Shown: positions 25,983-39,999, counted from the first letter of the stretch. The stretch is 64,000 nt of DNA from Megalobrama amblycephala (GCF_018812025.1 NC_063051.1:5395896-5459895); one strand, 5' to 3'. A program made the numbers and translations. Notes: generated by a model not told the origin, from the letters alone.

Positions 25983-26699
25983 ATGTGTTTAGGTTGCTTT
26001 GAGATTCTCTCGAATGTTTTCTTTTGTGTTCCACTGAAAAACAACAGGATTGACAGGATTTTAATTTTTTAGAGGGAACTGTTTGTTTAATTCACAATGT
26101 CTGTGATGGGCAATCACAAAGCTTTGATATCCACTGTAGTGCCGTTGCTCACCAGTTGTTTCCTATGTGAGAGAGACATCAGGAGAATAACAAGAACTGA
26201 ATCTTTCCAATGCTAAAGTAAAGGTAAATCAGCGTGCTTTGATTGCAGCGAGGACACGGTGATCTCAGACGGTCCACAGTCAGATTTTCTCTGCGCTCTC
26301 AGGTTGCCCTGTATCTCCGGATGAATAGATGTGATTGCTCGTCTGGGCTGAGAGCTCAGACTTCTCCTGATCCAGGCTCTTGATATTTATAGTATTTGTA
26401 GCTGTGCTGCAGAATGATTGAATATACTGAGGCTGTAAATAATAAAGCTCTCCTAGATGCCAAGCACATAAACAAGAGCAGAGTGCATGTACTGAACCAA
26501 GGAATGAGGTCAGGTTACTCTCATGGGTGGGGAAGGGTTTTTGTCTCTTGAAACAGTCAATAACAGGGGCACCTTCCTTCCCTCAGGGTTTTATAATATG
26601 ATGAAGATGAGTTGGATTTATGTTCTGTTTTGTTGAAAGTCTTAAAAGTACTTACTTGGGTCAAGATTTGGTTGTGGATTCTGAAGCTTAAATATTGTA
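25983..26699. other. No feature seen
   Basis: Moderate GC, no repeats or coding signal recognised. Confidence 0.5.
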
Positions 26700-27130
26700 A
26701 TACACTACCATTCAAAAGTCACTAAGAATTTTTTAAAAGAAATGAATACTTTTATTCAGCAAGGAGGCTTTAAATGAATTAAAGGGTCAGTAAAGACATT
26801 TATAATCTTTTACATTAACAAAAGATTTCTGTTTTTAAAAAATGCTGTTCTTTTGAACTTTCTATTTAAAAAAAGTATTATGATTTCCACAAAAATATCA
26901 AGCGGCACATCTGTATTTAAACAATGGTAGTAATAAAAAATTTTTCTTTAGCAGCAAATCAGCATATTACAATGATTTCTGAAGGATCATGTGACACTGA
27001 AGACTGGAGTAATGATGCAGCTTTGCATCACAGGTATAAATTACATTTTAAAATATGTTAAAATAGAAAACAGTTGTTTTTAATTGTAATAATATTTTAC
27101 AGTATGACTGGTTTTACTGTATTTCAAATT
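26700..27130 (+). repeat. 'CATTCAAAAGT ... CAGCAAGG' interspersed repeat, longest copy
   Basis: Begins ACACTACCATTCAAAAGTCA and includes CTTTTATTCAGCAAGGAGGC, AAATGCTGTTCTTTTGAACT and GAAGGATCATGTGACACTGA. Shorter or diverged copies are at 18288-19260 (split), 31440-31600 and, inverted, 60505-60810. I recognise the text as a common fish repeat but cannot assign a class. Confidence 0.75.
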
Positions 27131-27165
27131 AATTTCAAAAACATTAAAAAATTGCACTACAGTCA

Positions 27166-27215
27166 AACTACTACTACTACTACTGTACTTTTCTACTACT
27201 ACTACTGTACTTTTC
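27166..27215. repeat. (CTA)n with a short duplication
   Basis: Two runs of CTA separated by GTACTTTT, so the array with its flank has been duplicated. Confidence 0.85.
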
Positions 27216-28408
27216 TTTGTTTAAATGTTTCAAAATCTTTATTGTTTATGATTAGCTTTCCTATACATGGTTGCGTTGCACCCTTAAAATTCTCCTTTTT
27301 GCAGCTATTTTGCATGTTGTTTTTCGTGTTTCACATATTCTCTCAAAGTGTCACATAAATATTTGCTGGTAAAGATTAGGCAAGGATATGCATAACACTC
27401 TGGCTGTTAAAATTAATAGATATATCCTTGATCTTATAAGAATAAATGAAGATGACATTCGCCTTTCAGAATTGGGAATTGGTTTAGCTGTTTGAATGAA
27501 GCATCTCTTTTACTGGAGTCATTGATGTACATTTAATGTCCCTCTATCTCTTACACACAGAGGCAGTTTCTGATTCCTCAGAGGAAAAGCTGTTGAAGGA
27601 CTGTGCAGTCTCGGTTGGAACAGTTCAGTACTAGTAATGTCAAACTCAATACTGACAAATGACCATTTCAAAAAAGAGAATTAAGAAGGCAAACGATTCT
27701 AAGATGATCTCATTTCAATCCAAATAAAGTCTGATATATTTTAAAAGCATTATTAGAAGTAGAGATTTATATTTTCTGTAATATATATATATATATATAT
27801 TTATTTATTTATTTTATAAAACGGTTAGTTCCTGTCCTTGATTCTGATTGGTCAATAGCTTTTATTCGTGATAAAACACGGCTACCGCTTCACCCAACGG
27901 TTCCCTTAGCAACCACTCTTAGCAACGTAAACTGTTTGTTCTCAATTTATATTGTTCATTGAAGCTTATTGTATTATGTAGAAGAGTATTGTGAGAAAGA
28001 GATTTATTACCTGCATTCAGATTTAGCATTTTCCTTCAGGTCAGTCCTGTGTTCATAATAAAAAATCTGTTTAAATGTCCACTGCAATATCTTGTCCTTT
28101 TAACAGTTAAGGGGTTTTCCTGTGACTGACAGCGCTAGTCAAAGCCTTTGTCAGTTGCGTCTTGTACCGTGTTCACAACAATTCAGTCTTTTCAATGTAA
28201 AAGTCTTCACTACTGACTGACACACGCATAAAGACAGTCTTTGCTGCCATCTAATGGCATAATAATGTAAATTCTGTTGGGTTCATGGTCAGGGACTATT
28301 TTTTTCTGGTGGAAGGAAGGCTTTTAGTGAAAGTTTACATAATGAAAGTTGCATTGATACATATTTTTGGCTTTAATATTTGTATCATGTGGTAACCATT
28401 TATAAAAG

Positions 28409-28541
28409 CAATAAGGTACTTGAGGCTAGTGCTGTATCGTGTATAAGTCACGGCTGAAGGGGTTACTCCGCTTCGCGTCCTAACAACGCTCTTCAGCCGT
28501 GACTTATTCACAATACAGCACAGCCTCTCTTACCTTATTGC
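28409..28541. repeat. Near-perfect hairpin, end of an interspersed repeat
   Basis: GCAATAAGGTA...GTGCTGTATCGTGTATAAGT...CACGGCTGAAG (28409-28459) pairs with CTTCAGCCGTGACTTATTC...TACCTTATTGC (28491-28541). The loop of about 31 bases is GC-rich (ACTCCGCTTCGCGTCCTAAC). The associated repeat probably begins near 27829 (TTCCTGTCCTTGATTCTGATTGG). Confidence 0.8.
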
Positions 28542-29139
28542 TTACTTATAATTTTTTGTTTCTAATTGTGCTTTTCCGTGCAAATTTTTCTGCCTTTATT
28601 CTACAGTCTTTTGGGTGGTTGCTTGCTAGCTCTCTGATGGTTAAATGACTGATATATTATAAATAATATAATTTTTCCAGGAATAGAAACAAAATACACA
28701 ACATGAAACACCTGGATTGATATATTTTATGTTCACACATTTCTAGCATACTTATAAATATGAAGCAATTATACAATCTTCACATTGTGGTTCTAAAGCT
28801 TTGAAATGAGAAAGTGCTTAGAGGAGCCAGACAAAGATATCAGTGATTTAAAGCCAGGCAGAGGTTTAATGGCCATTGAAATCCTGATCTCAGTGCATAG
28901 CTGTTTATCTCGCTGTCTTTCTTTCTTGCCTTCTCTCAGTCACACAGACATTTGTGTTTTCTGTGTCTTTTGCTGCAGTTTATTTATATCTGTCAGTGTG
29001 TAGATGAAATAGGCAAGGATATGCAAAGCACTTCAAATAAAAATATATTTTCAAATAAAAATGAATGGTGATGATAGAGACTTGGGAGAGGTTGATTTCA
29101 ATTGTCAGTAAATGTATATGCATATTTTTTTAAATATTT

Positions 29140-29510
29140 TTTTCTAATGTTAGCCACATTAACAACCTCCAAAACATGTTAGTATTCCACCTCTATACTC
29201 ACCCTCATGTTGTTCCATACCTGGCCTGCATGACTTTTTTCTCTGTGGAATCACAATAAGGTGAATTTTTGAGGTGAATCCTGCCAGTTTGTTTCAAAAT
29301 ATTGAAAGTGGATGAGTAATGTGGCTGTCAGGCTTTCAAAAGGACGCAAAAGAACCATAAAAAGAATCATAAAACTGATATATATGACGTATGTGCTATA
29401 TTCCAAGTCTTCTGAGGCCATATGGTAACTTTTAGATGATAGAAGTTGTTATTCCAATGAGGGTGAGTAAATAATGACAGAATTTTCATTTTTGGGTGAA
29501 CTATCCACCT
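29140..29510. repeat. GTTCACCC-family MITE, two-ended
   Basis: The left part has ACTCACCCTCATGTTGTTCC. The right part has GAGGGTGAGTAAATAATGAC and GGGTGAACTATCC. These are inverted relative to each other, with a 'CAAGTCTTCTGAGGCCATAT' interior. Confidence 0.65.
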
Positions 29511-30027
29511 TATTTTTAGGTAAGAGTGAACGCAGCCATTTGTAAATTTAATGTGTCTGGCTGTACAAAGCTTGTTATGCTGCTTGATATTGCAAACTGG
29601 TATTTCTTACCATATTAGTTTAATGTTTTGTCTTAATTATAAGCATGCTGGTTTGTAGAGCAGACAGTTTTACAGTTTACTGCACTTTGATATTCTTATT
29701 GTTATTTTCCTATTAGCGGCTAATAAATTGAAAGTCTCGCACATTCACAGAAAATACCTTACTTCCGTGTTTAAAAATAAAGGTAGACAGAGTGGTGCAG
29801 GTATGACATCAGAACCTGGAAAGTCGCCGCTGGTTCCTTCAAAATTTTCCTATAATGAACATTTTGTTCTATAATTTTCCTATTATTGAACAAAACGTCA
29901 AAGTATAGTCAAGTTATCTTTACCACAGGCTTTTTTACACATTTTACACATAAATCGAAAAACCCCATATGAAAATCTCAATGAACCAGCAGCAAATTAG
30001 TCATCCAGGGTCTGAAGTCCCTGCCCT
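29511..30027. other. No feature seen
   Basis: Anonymous DNA between two repeats. Confidence 0.5.
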
Positions 30028-30830
30028 CGGCCCTATCATACACCTGGCGCAATGTGACGCCAGCCGTGACGCAAGTGTTTTTTGCTAGTTTCAGCCTGAC
30101 GCAGTTATCGATTTCATGTCCAGCACCCACTTTTTTTAAATAGCAAATGCACTCGCGCCCATCTGTTTGCCCATGCTGGTCTGAAAATGAGGCGTGTTCA
30201 GGCACATTGTTGGCGTGTTGCTATTTTGAGACAACTGAAAATGACTGTGCCATTGACCAACAAAAAGTCAATGGCGCAGTATTTTTTTGTTTTTTAAAGG
30301 GCGCGTTAGTAATATTCTCCTATAGGCGGGTACGCTCTGCTTGTTACACACACAGGGACACGCAGCAGCACACAAACATGCCAAATATTAAAAATAAAAG
30401 GATTACAATGTAAAAAATTGTGTACATAAAGATAAAAATGCCTACATGTCATAATGGATAGTCATTGCATGTATCAGAATTACCTATTTGCAGTAATGAC
30501 GAATGAAATTGGCTGATTATTTGACTAATTCTGGCAATACACACATGTATTTAAACTGACTCGTCAGGTTGAGGGTGTCTATATTCCACCATGTAAATGG
30601 CAATCCACCATGGTGCAAGCACACCTAGCTTTTAAAGGGAATGGGAGATGACACACTGATTGGTTTATTGCATGTTTCACTCAAAACACACCCATTACTC
30701 ATTAAGAGACTAGGTACAACCCTTTTGGACCATGCACCTGGCGCGACAACCATTGTTCCATCGTTAAACTAGCAAAAGTGCACCTGCGCCATGTGCTTCA
30801 GACCACGCGGGCCCAATATTCTATAGATGG
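30028..30830 (+). mobile_element. DNA-transposon derivative, copy 1
   Basis: Starts GGCCCTATCATACACCTGGC and ends near CGCGGGCCCAATATTC. Includes TTTTTTGCTAGTTTCAGCCT, CACTCGCGCCCATCTGTTTG and GCAGCAGCACACAAACATGC. It is shared with 44499-45120 at high identity in the first 450 bases. Short inverted ends (GGGCC) suggest a TIR element. No ORF of note. Confidence 0.72.
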
Positions 30831-31439
30831 CGCATGTAGGAAGAAGCTGCAAGCGCTGCAGTGCTGAGCCATGACAAGATCACCACAACTCTAACAGCTA
30901 ATTTCTTGCCCAGTCTTTTGCTTATAGTACACATTCCCCACCCTACATCCACAATGCAAATTCTTTCAGTCTAATTGTCATTTTGCAGAAGCACACGGAG
31001 GATTACCAGCCAGCGGCTATAAGGAAGCATGCGTTCAGTATTAGCTGCATGGGTGGCTGTTGTTCAGCATGCTTCAGGCAGAGCACTGTATGCACATGAT
31101 TGGCATCCCTTTAACCAGAAGCGTTTTAGCGTGTACAGCTTCCCACGTTCCGTCCCAACAATCTCTGTCTAAAAGCTAATTGGCCTTCGCGTGATAGCTA
31201 GGATAGCGCTGGCAAATCTGTCAGGCCAAAGAAAGTTATGATAATTGTTACAGTTGCATTTCTTTGTCCAGACGGTGGTTTCAGTGTGCTCTTGTAATGA
31301 ATAAAATATGATTCAGGACAGTGCATCTTTTATTTTCAGTTCATGTCCTCTTCTTTAGTGTACACTAAGAGGGAAGCTTCTCATGCAGTGCTGTTAATAA
31401 TGCACTTCAGTTTATATTTTAAAAATGATATTTTTTTAT

Positions 31440-31600
31440 ATACACTACCAGTCAAATATTGTTGTCAGTGCAGTTTTTAAATACTTTTATTCAGCATGGG
31501 TGCATTAAATTGATCAAGGTAACAGTAAAAACTTTTACATTGATACAAAATATTTGAAATAAATTTCTTATTCATCAAAGAGTCCTAAAAAAAACTGTTG
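31440..31600 (+). repeat. Partial copy of the 26700-27130 repeat
   Basis: Has ACACTACCAGTCAAATATTG, ACTTTTATTCAGCATGGGTG and CATTAAATTGATCAAGG. The 3' half is missing or unrecognisable. Confidence 0.65.
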
Positions 31601-33098
31601 CTTTTTTTTAAGTAAGTCTTTGGAGGACCCGTGTGTTTGGATAATTATCAACACAATTGTACAGAAGTTATCTAAAAATATGCTAAAATGTTGTTGCTTA
31701 AAATAGTAAATCAGGATACTCAGATTGGATATAAGCAATATTCTTTGTCCCACTTTAAATCTTTTAATTAAATTTTAGCAAGCGCAAGCTGTAAATGAAA
31801 CAATTTTTTTTTCTACTTGACACTTTGACATTTTCAGGACATTTTATTTTTCTTTTACTGGAAAAGTTTTGGAAAAATTAGCGCAAAAGGTTTTTTGGCT
31901 TTGTGCAGTACCAGTTTAGCATGTAACATGATTGATAATGTCAAAATGGCAGGCAGAAATAACACAATGAGTCAATATGATAATTTTTTTTTTCTTTATG
32001 CATTGGAAATATAAACTGCGTCACACATACATATTTTTGCACTTTAACTCCATCCCCCCTTGTTGATGTATAACCAGAGAGCCGATCACCTTCTTATACG
32101 GTTCTAACTCATATATCATTAGAAATGAATTCTCCTTCCTGCTTAATCCCATGGATTTCTGTGGTGTATTGAAACGCTGCTCCCCAGCAGCTGATAATGG
32201 AACCAAGAGCGATGTTGATGCATTATTGAGACCCGTATCAGTCCCCGACTCTGTTAGAATTAGCATGGGAAATCTTTTTCTGCTGTGTATTATGTTTTTT
32301 CTGAGCATGCTGTATCATAGGAGAGCTTTGCTTGCTTACAGGGCCTACAAGGTATTTACTGTGTTTACACCCTGCCACTGGATTTAAGAGATTACCAGAA
32401 GAATCCAGTACGACATCAGCAGGGCACCTGTCCTTTTATTCCTAATATTGACATTTATTATTACCATTATTCTTTCAGTGGATTAATAATATAATAAGAG
32501 ATTTCACAGAGGTTTTGGGATTTTTTTTTAACTGTTTTGATTTAATGTAAAATATGTATTCATTTTTATTTGTAATAATTTATTGTGATAATATATTTTA
32601 GGGATGATGGTTTCCTTCCACTTCAGTATGATACCTTTGTTTTGTAATTTCTCAGCAGTGTTGTCTAATTTTCTATAATGATCAATATTTACTTACACAG
32701 AAGTTATTAAAAATCTATATTAGTATTGATATTTTTAAGCCAACACAAATGTCATAGATTGCACAAATAGCTCACCTAAAACATTTTCACAGTCATGTCA
32801 TTTGAAACATTCATTGATGATTTACCAGACACTGAGAGTAACTGGAGCTGCTGCTTAAAAAATAGACAAAAAAGTACATTATATATAATATACACTGCAC
32901 TGTAAAAAATGATTTTTGTGATTTTATCACTTTTTTTTTTTCTTTTGTCAAATCAACTTAGATTAATGTGATAAACTAGATAATTAACCATTCACCTTCA
33001 TTGTATTAACTCAATTTTTTTATTTAAATTAACTCAAACTTTTAAGGCAACCAGGTAACTTTTTAAGTTAAACCAACAATTCTTTTTAACAGTATTTA

Positions 33099-33119
33099 AC
33101 ACACACACACACACACACA
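33099..33119. repeat. (CA)n microsatellite
   Basis: Ten CA units following a T/A-rich repeat (about 32885-33095, CACTGTAAAAAATG...) that resembles a common fish repeat but was not classified. Confidence 0.9.
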
Positions 33120-33179
33120 TATGTATATATAATTGCAATAACATTACAGTAGTCCAATGACTGTTTCCCACACAAAGCT

Positions 33180-34090
33180 GTCATATGTCTTTAGAAGACT
33201 TGGAATATAATGTCCGAGTCTTATGGGACACATTTATGGTACTACTTTATCCTTTTCGGAGCATATTACTTTTCCTTTTTCATTGCTGGACAAAAAAAAA
33301 AGTAACTTGGATATTCAGCTAAATAAATCCTTTGTGATTCATAGAAAAAGAAAAATTTCAAGTTTGGAATGACATGAGGGTGAGCAGATGACGACAGAAT
33401 TTTCATTTTTTTATGAACTATCCCTTTAACAAAGGATTGTAGAGAAAAAAAAGAAAATGAAAGAAACTAATAGTGTTCCTCATTTATAGGAGTCAGATAG
33501 TTGTAATTGAACCTTATTTTTATGTATTAAAAGCTGCAGGCTCATTGTTATTGGCCTGCCGTTTCTTCTTTCCACACTCTGTTCAATTTAGCTGCCTTGT
33601 ACTGTTCTGGTGTGATCATTCCTGGTTTGTGCAGGGTTGATAAGGGGCGCTGAGGTTCATTACAGTTTGTCACAGGCAGCAGACATCATGTTCACCATCC
33701 TACACTCTAATCCTTTGCATGCAAATCTCTGGCCATGCAGGTCTCCAGGCAACAGAGACGACTTTGAGACAGAAAGTGCCCTGTGAGTTTATTTAGTACT
33801 GTATAGCTGAGGAGACTTACCTTATAGAAGGTTATATCCACCTAAACACAAGTCAAGGTGCCCTGAAATGTTAGTTCACCCTGAAAATTCTGTAAATTAC
33901 TCACCCTCATGTTGTTCCAAACCCGTATGACATCCTTTCTTGTGTGGAATATAAAAGGAGAAGTTTAGTAGAATGTCCAAGCTGTTCTTTTTCCATACAT
34001 TGATAGTGAACAGGGACCGTCACAGCCACCATTTAGTTTGAGTGTACGGAAAAGAGCAGCTTGGACATTATTCTATAATTTATCCTTTAT
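33180..34090. repeat. Two GTTCACCC-family fragments
   Basis: 33180-33430 ends GGATGACATGAGGGTGAGCA-like text and TGAACTATCCCTTTAA. 33865-34090 starts TTAGTTCACCCTGAAAATTC and ACTCACCCTCATGTTGTTCC. Between them (33435-33860) is unremarkable sequence. Confidence 0.55.
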
Positions 34091-34742
34091 TTCTGTCATC
34101 GGTACAGAGGTTGGTTTAGATGCTTTGAGTATCATATTGAGCACCAAAAAGTCTTATAGGGGATTGTTTGCAGATAAATGAGATATAATGGCAAACTGCA
34201 AGTTTCTTCAAAGGTTTGAGGGTCAGATGAGAACATCAGTGAGATAAGTAATAATGCTAAATTGTGCTGTTATTCAAAAGTTTTTAGGGTAAAATAAGAA
34301 CAATTTAAAAAGAAAAAGGTTGCACAAGGACAGGTTTTACAGACGAAGTTTTATTTTAGTATTTATTTTTTTATTATAGCATTCATTCATTGATATTTTC
34401 AGTTGTATTTTAATCTTAATTTTTATATTTCTATAGATTTACTTTAATTTTAGTTGTTTAGTAATTTTAGTATGTCAACTTAAACTTATTTTATTTTAGG
34501 CTTTTAATCTTCTATATCTTTTTTTAGCTTTATTTTACTTTATTGTTTGCAATTAACACAAATGATTTCTAAAAGTTTTACTTACCAATGACAACACTGG
34601 TTTTATAATTTCTGTCAAAAATCATGTACAAGTGTCATGTACAATATGTTTTTTTAAGTGCTGTAAGAGTTTCCTTTTTTTTAGTGTATTTTTAAAGCTT
34701 TACTGTTCTTTGGTAGAGAAAAACAATCATCTTGGATATTAA

Positions 34743-34807
34743 GAATGCTCTGTTTTTGATTTATCTTTCATTGGCAGAATGCTCTGTTTTTGATTTATCA
34801 TTCATTG
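34743..34807 (+). repeat. Short tandem duplication
   Basis: AATGCTCTGTTTTTGATTTA TC.TTCATTGG occurs twice in a row with one difference. Confidence 0.8.
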
Positions 34808-34894
34808 GACCTAACTGCCAAAAATTTTACATTGTTGCTTAACCCATTGAAATGTATCCACGTCTTTGGATCTGTAAATGATACAACAGAACAA

Positions 34895-36642
34895 ATATGT
34901 GACCAGTCACGGAAAGTAGGGACACAAGTCGGTTTTGGGGCATTTTGAGTTATTCACAGATTCTGAAAGTGCAGTCTCCAAGCTTTCCAACGATGTGTGA
35001 CACATGGAAATCTGATAATATTTGGAGAAGTTGTGGCCATTTGAAGGTAGGCAATCAAGAAAGCTCTATAGGGAGAAAAACGCCTCTAAAGTTGCAGTTC
35101 TCACCTGTTCTCACCTGCTGGGAGTGACAATAGGGCTCATTTACATCTCATTTAGATAAGCCATACCCCCTGTAAAGCTGCATGGACCGCATACTATTAA
35201 TAATAAAGGTTAATGTGCATTGTAAATGTCAGTAATTTATCTTTTTTGACTTTTATAAAAATGATTTAGAGGCTGAAATATGTGACTTTTTTGTCAAAAC
35301 TCTATTTGAACTCGTGCATTGTAGATAACATGTTGCAAGACACTCCTTTAAAATCTGCCCATCATTTTTAATGTTATTATTTTAATGTTTATGTAAAGAA
35401 AAAGTACATATTGATGCTAATTTTATTTTTTATTTGCTGGTTTTCCACATAAAACTTGGTGAATTGACTTTTTGAACAGGATTCTGTGATAACCGTGATC
35501 ATTTTGGTCACTTTAATCATGAAATGAAATGTTCTCACCTGAGAAGCCTGTTAAAGAAGAATAGGCAATCCAGGAAATAACTGGACTAACAGAGGCCAGA
35601 GATCGCTAACTATGGCTATTCAAAACACTTTTCAAGACAATAAATAGCTACACGATTGAGACGATGAATACATGCATTGCCTCTGAATTTGCGTCTGAAT
35701 AGCGCTCCCTCCGTGGGCGTGGCCGCATTAGCGGATAATGAGCTGAATCACGGACTTCTGACATGGCTCTCTTTTCATAAAGATTACATAAACACAGAAG
35801 GTTTGTTTTCGATTTGACTTACACGTTTTAAAACTTGACATTTCAATGTTTTTTCAGACATAAGTATAATTTTTTTATGATTAGTATTCACTAAGTTACA
35901 GTTCATTTTCTGAGAACTATCAGATTGGACTTCGTTCAGAGGGAGACGAGAGATCACGCATCATGTTAGTTTTCTTTATTTTACAAAAAGCACAACATTG
36001 TGTTTTTACTCTGAGTGTACACAAATAAAAGAAGACATTCTATAGTTTCAATTGATATATTACTGATAATTGATATATTCAATTGATTCTCTATGACAAA
36101 AAATGACGGAGTATTTTAAGTCTGTTTTGCTGCAATGTGAAAAAAATCCTGCAAAATGCGCCGGCGCGTTACCCGACTCCAGAGAGGTAATGTCTTATTA
36201 TGCCGCTTTCATCGTCGCTCAGATCGTTTTCAGAATCAGTGAGCGCTTGTTCATAAGCATCCGGCTTGTCGAAGAAGTACTTCAAAACATTTTCGGTGTA
36301 ACGGCCACGGTTCTTCATTGAATTTTGATATCAGCTAGAGCCGGCCAGAGCGCTGCATAGTAAGTAGCCACGCTCCCCAGTATGGAAATACACACAGACA
36401 TGACACGCCCCTACTGCGTGCTAGAATCTCCGAAAAACAAGCCGATTTCGACCTCAAAATGTACGCTTTTAAATATACCAATACTGCTATCTCAAACACG
36501 GAAAGGCTTCTTCATGATCTCAACTAACAGATTCTGCAAAAACACGAAAATCACCAATTTTGAAAAAAAATGCTTCTTTCTCATTTTGCTCAAGAGTTGT
36601 GCTGCCGACTTGTGTCCCTGGTTTCCGTGACGGGTCACATAT
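34895..36642. mobile_element. 1.75-kb TIR element (ATATGTGACC ... GGTCACATAT)
   Basis: The ends ATATGTGACCAGTCACGGAAA and TTTCCGTGACGGGTCACATAT are inverted repeats with one mismatch over 20 bases. Both arms also share GTTGTG and 'AACTC' blocks. The interior includes a GC-rich stretch at 36100-36400 with CCGGCGCG and GTCGCTC and no recognisable transposase. Target duplication not clear. Confidence 0.72.
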
Positions 36643-39215
36643 GTTCATGAACCATTTGAATTACAGGCATAAACGGGCTTATTTGAGAAAAAAAAATATG
36701 AAAAAGCTTTATTTGGAATTAACACTTAAAGTCGTTAATAACGATTGTTATAAAAGCTTCAGTTTATTGTAAAGTCACTTAAATTACATTGATGTATTTC
36801 CTGACAGCCAAGCTCATCTGCTATGAGCTTATAATATCTGTGCGAAGTGTGGCATATAAATAGACTTGCCAAACAGTCAGACGTGTGATCGGAGAGCATG
36901 TTTCGGTTAATGATCACCTCTGGCTAACTGCAATCAATTAAACCACCATGTGAAGATCCTCAAGGCGAAGAGTGGCTCTCAGTGCCAGGCGACGTGTAAA
37001 TGAGGCTCGAGACCTAAAACTGAACTAGTAGCTCCACTTGTGACCGATAGTGTCATCGCAATTAAAGGAGACTTTCACTTAGAAATCACAGCGAGAGGTG
37101 CAACATAGTACTTTAGAGACTCTCAAACCCAGAGGTATCAGCAATGGCCGAAGGCCAGATTCATTGGAGTTGGAGTAAACCTTGTCTCAAAACTGAAGTG
37201 TGGAGTTTCTGCAAAGATTTTGATTTTTCTCAAACACTCCTACTGTTTTTCATTTGTCAGTCAAACAGATAAAGATAGTCCTGCCTCAACTCCACTGGTT
37301 GAGCGAATGTTGTGGTGTTGGTCTGAATGCACAAACGAGAATGCCATAGTGACAGTGTTTACACTTTTTGGGGGGAATCAACATACAAATGGCTTAAAAT
37401 TTTTGGATTTTAACATCAAAAATAACACACAGCTTTAACTGATAGCGAAGAGATCAAATGCATAAAATTTATGCTGGAATAAACTGTATAGCAGAGTTTT
37501 GCGCTGAGACTCGCAGGAAATGCAAACATTCACCGATATGAGTGTAAACCTAGACGTGTACATATAATCTGCATGCTCAAGCGGTCCGGCCTTCTAACAG
37601 TATGAAATTCTTTCACCCCCTTTTTTTTTAGAAATGATGTTTGCTCTATGGATGACATGTTTACGTCTTTTAGGATGGTGTTTACCTTCGGTTCTGTTTT
37701 GCATTTACATTCGTAAAACAGCAAGAGCCTAGATTGCATTGAGAGATTTGGGATCTTTCATATCCTGTCTGATAAAATAATATGAAAAGCTGTAAAGCTT
37801 TATGTTTTGTATAGTTATGCCACGTTGTAACCAGTCTGTGAAATGTGAAAGTCAACATGAAACAGCATTCACAACCAATTTCTGAGTGAAATAGTATATT
37901 CAGTGAGTCAAAAAAAGGTGGAATGGCACGTGATTTTACTGATTAGACAGAATAAAACCACCAACATTCATCGCTAAATCAGAAATCAACTCTGTAAATA
38001 GCTTTTTGACTATTGGTTAACATTGCTTTTTCCCTTCCATGTGGCTTAGATGACATCAGCAGAAAATGAAAGTTGTTTTAGAGGCAGACTAGGAGATATT
38101 TCATGCACAATAAGACCAGGAATGTGTAAATGGGGTCAATTTTGTTTTTATTTTAACTCTATGCATCCATTCAGCAGACAAGTAAAAAAAAAGCTCAGTT
38201 TACTCAGACAAAACAAAAACTATTTTGATGATTAATGGTGCTTGTCATTAGTGATACTCGACTCAGAGTCATACTGTGGTTACTTAAAGAATCAAGGGAG
38301 ATAATTGTGGTAGTCTTAAACCCTTGCTGTGTTTTGATTTAAAGCAATGCTACTCCTGTGGTTTGAGCCTGACAGGTGATCTGTATTTACTTCCACACGA
38401 GCCATACACGATTTAATTATGTTACCTTAAATTCAATCAAACGGCACTCAGATTTGACATTTAATCACTTGTTTTAAATGTTGCTCAGTGGGAACTATTT
38501 GGTTAACATTGATTTTCCCAAGTAAGGTGAGATATATTCAGACAATTCTTCCTGTTAGACAAAATAATGTTGAGAAATGCATGGTAATGGCTGCATTCCT
38601 ATAAAGTCTGTGTTCCTAAAAGTCCAAAAAGGTCTCAAACCGGTTCTAATTGAGACCTCTGAGATATAAGGAGCTTCAGTTGGCTGTGTAAAAAGTGGTT
38701 TCACATTCAACCCCTAACATATGCAGCTGATAAATATGGATGCGCGCAGAGAGTGTGCGGTGTGCATTCACAGCCATAGTATTTGCTTAAATGTTCTAAA
38801 GCACCCTCACACTCGTGGGGATTTTGACTAGCCAAGCCATTTGTGTGAGCAACAGCTGGTAAATGAGTTGCATAGCTATTTATGCATGAGAACAATGTGG
38901 GAGGATATTTCATTTGTCTCTACTCTCGACCTTCAAAGCTATCTGATTGTTGAGCTTTTTACTACAAACCCTTTAACATCTAATCATTCCACTCTCGACC
39001 TTGACATGTTGAAACGCGAGCCTTTCGACTTAAGTATTGAGTGCTTCTATCATTGCCCTTTTGATGCACTGATACGCTAGCTATAGTTTCGCTGGATTCA
39101 GGTGGATTTGCATGGGAACAGTGAGGATTGGGAAAAAAGCGCAATGTGCAATTTGCACCCTTTTAGTTCATTCAGTTTACTGATCTGCAGCTCAAAGGAA
39201 TTCGGCAGGATTCAT
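36643..39215. other. No feature seen
   Basis: Anonymous DNA, free of recognised repeats for most of its length. Confidence 0.5.
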
Positions 39216-39225
39216 CTCTATCTAT

Positions 39226-39257
<32 letters not shown>

Positions 39258-39281
39258 ACACACATGTGTATATATATATAA

Positions 39282-39362
<81 letters not shown>
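39216..39362. repeat. (TATC)n then (TA)n compound microsatellite
   Basis: About nine TATC units (39216-39256) are followed by ACACATGTG and a long TA tract to 39362. Confidence 0.95.
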
Positions 39363-39366
<4 letters not shown>

Positions 39367-39865
39367 GAGTTTGGTTTCAAAACGCTATTAATCCATTTTG
39401 ATTAATTTGAGTAAAAATGTGTTTTCTTTACCAAGAAAGCAGCAAGATGAAAACCACTATTTTCTGTTTCAAATTTTCACATAGCATCTTTTTGTTATAA
39501 ATACATTAAACATTCAGATCTAGATTTTGATTTTCAAAGGTTTATTATAAAAACGGATTATTTTTTCCCCAAAATACAATAAATCCATGACACTTTTTTT
39601 TTTTTTTTTTCAAAATGCAATTAATCCATCAATATAAAAGTTATTTTTCATATTGAAAATACACAAAAAAGTAAGTTGATTCACATGACAGCCTGAACTT
39701 TGTCAATACTAATCTTATACACAGGCATTTGACTAAAAATACATTCAGTCGTCGCTCTCAAAATTAATTAATCTTGTTAATGTTATAAATTATTTATGTC
39801 TCCGTTTGTCATTACCGATTAAAGAGTATTTGGCAGTTAAAATAAACACATTTACCGAGTACATT

Positions 39866-39977
<112 letters not shown>

Positions 39978-39999
39978 GTTCCAAAATGCAATAAACAAT

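Larger units (their letters stand above)
30831..33179. other. Mostly no feature seen
   Basis: Contains only the repeat fragment at 31440-31600 and the T/A-rich repeat and (CA)n near 32885-33119. The ORFs around 32021-32387 overlap on both strands and look like chance. Confidence 0.5.

Noticed and set aside
28491..28541. Hairpin as a rho-independent terminator
   Set aside because: The window is vertebrate-like DNA with splice sites and transposons. The hairpin is a repeat arm without the expected context.
32151..32387. Met-rich hydrophobic segment (MGNLFLLCIMFFLSMLYH) as a contactin signal-peptide exon
   Set aside because: The nearby AAG|GTATTT donor would exit in phase 0, but the contactin exon at 62012 needs phase 1. 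An overlapping antisense frame is equally open.
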